DNA from: Cellvibrio polysaccharolyticus
GTDB taxonomy: Bacteria; Pseudomonadota; Gammaproteobacteria; Pseudomonadales; Cellvibrionaceae
Direction: 5' to 3'
DNA length: 64,000 bases
NCBI RefSeq assembly: GCF_015182315.1
Contig: NZ_PRDL01000001.1
Location: 2,976,001 to 3,040,000, forward strand
Shown: positions 60,493-64,000 of the stretch, piece by piece
Layout of the letters: each line of letters opens with the position of its first letter
Position numbering within the stretch: position 1 is the first letter of the stretch
The notes under the pieces: generated by a model
What the model was told of the DNA's origin: nothing
The model's input: only the letters and a program-made list of their open reading frames with translations
Databases searched by the model: none
Translations under genes and position numbers: made by a program

Positions 60493-60605
60493 GGGTGGTG
60501 ACCCTGCCAGCCACACCCCGGCACATAACTAACTGCTACCGTTGCTCCCTTCCGGGCCTGGCGGAGTTTACAGGTCGTCATTGCGAGGGGACCGACAGGA
60601 TCACC
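60493..60605 (-). ncRNA. ffs: 4.5S RNA (bacterial small SRP RNA)
   Basis: About 113 nt. The SRP domain IV apical segment CAGGCCCGGAAGGGAGCA (GGAA tetraloop and asymmetric loop) lies near 60543-60562 on the minus strand. The two ends pair: GGTGATCCTG with CAGGGTCACC. It binds Ffh for co-translational targeting. Located just upstream of dnaX on the same strand. Confidence 0.95.
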
Positions 60606-60969
60606 ATAACAACTTGCAGCAAAACAGCCAATCTGCAAGAGGCGCGCATTATCCGTAGTTTGCATCGGCTTTGCAAGTCAGGATATTACCTTTCTCAAAC
60701 CATGTACAAATTTTCACCAAAAAAAACGGCATCCCGAAGCGAACCGGCATTGCCTGTTGAAGCGCCCCGGAGCTTGCCATGCTGCAATCAGCAACGTGAT
60801 GACCAGCGCGTCGCAATATTTTCATCCACTTCTGTTTTCACGTAGATAGTTTCGCACGCTCCTGCTAGGCTTGATCGACCGCAGTTGTTTTCAGCCGATA
60901 GCACGGCAGCGACTCCCCGATTACTGATGCAATTACGCAATTCTTGATGCAATTAAAAGGAGCATACCC
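60606..60969. other. Intergenic region between ffs and tpx
   Basis: 364 bp. Contains the ffs promoter and, next to tpx, three GCAATT copies (60929, 60937, 60949), two of them within the direct repeat TGATGCAATTA (60925-60935 and 60945-60955). No gene seen; long plus-strand frames here are antisense to ffs. Confidence 0.6.
60648..60676 (-). promoter_or_regulatory. ffs promoter
   Basis: TTGCAA (60676-60671), 17-bp spacer, GATAAT (60653-60648), then a GC-rich discriminator GCGCGCC as in stable-RNA promoters. Transcription would start about 35 nt before the mature 5' end, leaving a leader for RNase P. Confidence 0.65.
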
Positions 60970-61467
60970 ATGGCAAAAGTTACCCTCAAAGGCAACCCTT
61001 TCAATACCAGCGGCGAATTGCCCGCAGCTGGCAAGCAAGCTCCGGCTTTCACCCTGGTTAAAACTGATTTGTCAGAAATCAAAAACAGTGAACTGCAAGG
61101 CAAGCGCGTCGTACTGAACATTTTCCCAAGCGTTGACACGCCAACCTGCGCAACCTCTGTTCGCACTTTTAACCAAAAGGCCAGCGAATTGGACAACACC
61201 GTTGTGGTTTGCGTATCCCAGGATCTGCCTTTTGCTCTGGCTCGCTTCTGCGGCGCTGAAGGTCTGGATAAAGTTATCCCTGCGTCTGCTTTCCGTTCTT
61301 CTTTCGCTGCGGATTACGGCGTAAAGCTGGTTGACGGCCCCTTGTCCGGCCTGACTGCCCGCGCTGTTGTAGTACTGGATACCGATGGCAAAGTACTGCA
61401 CAACGAACTGGTTAGCGAAGTTGCTCATGAGCCAAACTATGATGCAGCGTTGAAAGCCCTGGCCTGA
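60970..61467 (+). CDS. tpx: Thiol peroxidase Tpx
   Basis: 165 residues, standard length. Atypical 2-Cys peroxiredoxin: peroxidatic Cys in FPSVDTPTCATSVR and resolving Cys in LPFALARFCGAEG; also KGNPFNTSGELPAAG at the start. Reduces alkyl hydroperoxides with thioredoxin. AAGGAG eight bases before the ATG. Confidence 0.97.
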   Translation: MAKVTLKGNPFNTSGELPAAGKQAPAFTLVKTDLSEIKNSELQGKRVVLNIFPSVDTPTCATSVRTFNQKASELDNTVVVCVSQDLPFALARFCGAEGLDKVIPASAFRSSFAADYGVKLVDGPLSGLTARAVVVLDTDGKVLHNELVSEVAHEPNYDAALKALA

Positions 61468-61500
61468 TTTACAGACGTGTAAATTAGCCGGCTTACAAAA

Positions 61501-61526
61501 AACCCGATCAATGATCGGGTTTTTTT
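61501..61526 (+). terminator. Terminator of tpx
   Basis: AACCCGATC (61501-61509), loop AAT, GATCGGG (61513-61519), then seven T. A-run on the left gives it partial function toward the convergent kinase gene. Confidence 0.9.
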
Positions 61527-61556
61527 ATGCACAACATTTAAGGTTCACTCGACCGA

Positions 61557-62801
61557 TCAGGCGCCTCTCTGCGGTGGCCCTTCACCAAAAGTGATGGTGA
61601 CAGCAAAAGCATTATTACTATCGGTTTTTTCAAACAACCAATTCATACGGCTGCAAATTCGCTCGATAATCACTAGCCCGTAGCCGTAGCCAACATTCTC
61701 CCGATACTCCTGCTGATAGCTGTTAACCACCCGCAATGACCCGCCATTCAGCGTGATTTCCACCGTACCATCGCTGTAGCTGAAAGCATTTTTTAGCAGG
61801 TTGTTAATGACTACAATCAGAAAACTGCTCGGCGCCAAAATGGTGCAATCTTCCTCGGTTACCAGATTGTAATCTGCATTGTGCTGCGAAAAAGACGCGG
61901 CAATTAATGGCAACTGATGTTGCAATAATTCAGCTACCGATAAAGTTTGCAATTGATAAGGCTCAATTTGCGCTTTGCCCAACAGCAAAAACATATCCGT
62001 CAACAAGGTCATTTCTGCGCAGGCATTCTGAATACGAGTTAATGCTTTGGCAGAAACTTTATCAGTCGGCAAAGTACGCCCGAGAATATCCGCAGAACCT
62101 TTTAAAACCATCAAGGGCGTGCGCATTTCATGGGAAGCAAAACGGTTGAATTCCTGCTCTCGTTGAAAATAGGCGGCAATGATTTTTTTGCTATCAAGCA
62201 ATGCCTGCTCAATTTCCCGCAACTCAATATAAGGCGCATCCACGGCAAACGCGGTTTCACCCGGCGGCATCTGCCGGATTTTGTGCCGCACTTTCATTAA
62301 GGGCACAGCGATTTGCCGCACCAGATAAAACCCGGAAATCAGCGTGAAGAGCAAAATACCCAGACCAAACAACAGCGTAAAAAGGTGCAAACGGCTTTCG
62401 TATAAATCCAGATAATCGTCCGCATCATCTTTAAACACCACATAAAAAACACCCGTACCCGACGGGTGTGGCGTTACCAGAAAGTGCTTATCTTCCGGAC
62501 CCAAATGGTGTTCGTAAAATCCCGGTACGGTGTAATTTTTCAACCACGGCGGAATGGCATTTTCACTCCAGTAGCTGTCAAACTCGAAAGGATTCGGCAG
62601 CGCCGTTTGCTCGCCATAAAGCACATACTCCTGGCGATATTTACTCGCTTCGGAGTCCAGCCAGTGGTGCAAACTGAGCACCTCGAGTTGATCTTCAGCA
62701 ACGGCAATCACCAGCGAAAATAATAAAATATAAATAGCCGCCAGCAGCGCAATGCTGATCGTCAGCCGATAAAAAAGGCTTTGGGTAATTTTACGAAACA
62801 A
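61557..62801 (-). CDS. Sensor histidine kinase (OmpR-system partner)
   Basis: 414 residues from TTG 62801, which has AGGGA seven bases upstream and overlaps the regulator stop by 11 bp; longer frames run back into the regulator. TM1 about 13-35, a periplasmic domain of about 105 residues, TM2 about 140-165 (LFTLLFGLGILLFTLISGFY), HAMP, HisKA with phospho-His in FNRFASHEMRTPLMVLKGSA, and a divergent HATPase (NNLLKNAFSYSDG, GYGYGLVIIERI) lacking a clear DxGxG box. Signal unknown. Confidence 0.88.
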   Translation of the reverse strand: MFRKITQSLFYRLTISIALLAAIYILLFSLVIAVAEDQLEVLSLHHWLDSEASKYRQEYVLYGEQTALPNPFEFDSYWSENAIPPWLKNYTVPGFYEHHLGPEDKHFLVTPHPSGTGVFYVVFKDDADDYLDLYESRLHLFTLLFGLGILLFTLISGFYLVRQIAVPLMKVRHKIRQMPPGETAFAVDAPYIELREIEQALLDSKKIIAAYFQREQEFNRFASHEMRTPLMVLKGSADILGRTLPTDKVSAKALTRIQNACAEMTLLTDMFLLLGKAQIEPYQLQTLSVAELLQHQLPLIAASFSQHNADYNLVTEEDCTILAPSSFLIVVINNLLKNAFSYSDGTVEITLNGGSLRVVNSYQQEYRENVGYGYGLVIIERICSRMNWLFEKTDSNNAFAVTITFGEGPPQRGA

Positions 62802-63459
62802 GGCGATATCCCTGGCCGTGAACCGTTTCAAGCAGAGGCTCCTCACGCCCGCTATCAATGGCGGTGCGCAGTGCATAAATATGGCTGCGCAAGGCATCGC
62901 TGGGTGGTTCGTCATCACCCCATATTTCATCCAGCAAGTATTGCTTGCTCACCAACGCGGGTGATTTTTGCATTAACAGTTTAAGAATTTTCAGTTGAAT
63001 CCGGCTGAGTTTCAACAGCTCATCACCCCGGGTAACCTTGCCGGTTACCGTATCAAAGATAATATCTGCCAGCGTCAACCGGGTGAGATCCTGGCGAAAC
63101 CCGCGTTTGCTTAATGCTTCCAGCCGCAACAATAATTCCTTCATGGCAAACGGCTTGACCAGATAATCATCGCCACCGGCTTCAAAGGCGGCAGTTTTAT
63201 CCTGGATGGTATCTTTGGCGGTTAAAAAAAGAATCGGCGTCTGGCAAAGGTACTGTTGGCGAATTTGCTGTACCGCCCCAATGCCGTCAAGTTTCGGCAT
63301 CATGATATCCATGATAATAACGTCGTAACTGCTTTGCTGAATCAGTTGCAAGGCAGCCTGTCCGTGGTAAGCACAGTCAACCGTCATCCCTTCCATCTCC
63401 AAATAGTCGGTCAGGGTTTCCATAATTTGTTGACTGTCTTCAACAATAAGTACATTCAT
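62791..63459 (-). CDS. OmpR/PhoB-family response regulator
   Basis: 222 residues from ATG 63459. Receiver domain (1-120): acidic VEDSQQ, phospho-Asp in VIIMDIMMPKLDG, LFLTAKD, Lys in DYLVKPFA. Winged-helix DNA-binding domain (about 125-222) with LSRIQLKILKLLMQKS and ETVHGQGYRLV. Upstream of and overlapping its kinase. The divergent DUF5666 lipoprotein gene 93 bp away is a likely target. Confidence 0.92.
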   Translation of the reverse strand: MNVLIVEDSQQIMETLTDYLEMEGMTVDCAYHGQAALQLIQQSSYDVIIMDIMMPKLDGIGAVQQIRQQYLCQTPILFLTAKDTIQDKTAAFEAGGDDYLVKPFAMKELLLRLEALSKRGFRQDLTRLTLADIIFDTVTGKVTRGDELLKLSRIQLKILKLLMQKSPALVSKQYLLDEIWGDDEPPSDALRSHIYALRTAIDSGREEPLLETVHGQGYRLVS

Positions 63460-63552
63460 TCGTTGCGTGCCTGTTTTCTTCACGTTTACTTCACAAGGGA
63501 TCATCCAGGATGGCGGGGTTGAATCCATCAAATGCATACCCCGGAGGTTTCC

Positions 63553-64000
63553 ATGCAAGGATATAAAAAACTGTTGATACTGGCGATAGCGGCAAGTTTG
63601 TCGGCCTGTGGCGGTAGCAGCGGTAGTAACAATGACCGCAATAACAGCACCACACCTGCGCCAACCCCTGCAACGCCACCGGTCAGTACCGTTGCGCTGC
63701 CTGCTGTGATTGTGGGCACCGTAAGTGCTGCCAGCAATAATTCGGTTGACCTGAACGGCTACACACTGCCCACCAACAATACGCCGGTGCGCTATGCCGG
63801 GCAAACGCTGCCAGCAAACACACTTACTGCTGGCTGGCCGGTAAAAGTCACCACCCGTGACAACAAAGTAGAAGAGATTTTGTTGAACCCGTCATTGGCC
63901 GGCGAGGTTACCGCCGTGACCGGTAACAGCTTCACTGTAGCAGGCGCCACGCTGGATTACAGCCATGCATCAACAAAATTAAAAACCGGTGATTTCGCAT
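63553..64000 (+). CDS. DUF5666-domain lipoprotein (partial, 3' end outside window)
   Basis: 149 codons visible from ATG 63553, with GGAGG six bases upstream. Lipoprotein signal MQGYKKLLILAIAASLSAC with lipobox LSAC, then a Gly/Ser/Asn and Thr/Pro linker. Repeating beta modules follow (GYTLPTNNTPVRYAGQ, AGEVTAVTGNSFTVAGATLD) matching DUF5666. Divergent from the OmpR-type regulator. Confidence 0.8.
   Translation, partial: MQGYKKLLILAIAASLSACGGSSGSNNDRNNSTTPAPTPATPPVSTVALPAVIVGTVSAASNNSVDLNGYTLPTNNTPVRYAGQTLPANTLTAGWPVKVTTRDNKVEEILLNPSLAGEVTAVTGNSFTVAGATLDYSHASTKLKTGDFA

Noticed and set aside
60453..60845. 130-codon plus-strand ORF across ffs
   Set aside because: It is antisense to the 4.5S RNA and has no protein-like features.
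63460..63804. 115-codon N-terminal extension of the OmpR-type regulator
   Set aside because: It overlaps the divergent lipoprotein gene in antisense and the receiver fold starts at MNVLIVEDS.

Overview
The window looks like a chromosomal segment of a plant-polysaccharide-degrading gammaproteobacterium close to Cellvibrio (family-level inference). The reasons are three large GH3 beta-glucan glucohydrolases, an L-fucose catabolic locus, a gammaproteobacterial core-gene layout (dnaX-ybaB-recR; dusA, transaldolase, rssB/rssC-like pair, mlaA; rnd-ycgL-ycgN) and moderate GC content. No tRNA, rRNA, insertion sequence, prophage or CRISPR array was seen.

Layout. 1-3.0 kb: a MacAB-like efflux operon whose permease runs off the left edge. 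3.2-8.3 kb: the protein acetyltransferase Pat, nucleoid protein YejK, an orphan FimV N-terminal domain and a DUF3617 protein. 8.6-31.7 kb is the carbohydrate region. It starts with a lipoprotein GH3 fused to an SGNH esterase. Next is a complete non-phosphorylating L-fucose route: FucP, L-fucose dehydrogenase, fuconolactonase, a split UxaA-type dehydratase, 2-keto-3-deoxy-fuconate dehydrogenase, diketo-acid hydrolase and an IclR regulator. L-lactate dehydrogenase LldD follows and would consume the L-lactate the route makes. After a PLP-homeostasis group (pdxY, yggS and a divergent MocR regulator) come two more GH3 enzymes, glucokinase and a LacI regulator; an 18-bp palindrome lies in the divergent GH3/glk promoter region.

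33-47 kb: DUF481, dusA, transaldolase, TerB, a partner-switch pair (STAS plus REC-PP2C), PilZ and mlaA, then a signalling stretch. This has a REC-PAS-GGDEF-EAL protein, an AfsA-like hotdog protein (gamma-butyrolactone synthase family) in operon with a HAD phosphatase, and a periplasmic binding protein / histidine kinase / response regulator set. 47-49 kb is a HvfABC/bufferin-type RiPP metallophore operon. 49-64 kb holds housekeeping genes: hrpA, dps, a GNAT, ycgN-ycgL-rnd, recR-ybaB-dnaX, the 4.5S SRP RNA, tpx, an OmpR-type two-component system and the start of a DUF5666 lipoprotein.

Most notable items: the AfsA/HAD pair with a palindromic leader; a -1 frameshift cassette in dnaX with all the E. 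coli-like parts; three copies of a hairpin-rich intergenic repeat whose inverted ends co-vary between copies; the UxaA-for-FucD substitution in the fucose route; the HvfABC cluster; and the GH3-SGNH fusion. Functional names rest on motif recognition and context only; no database search was possible.
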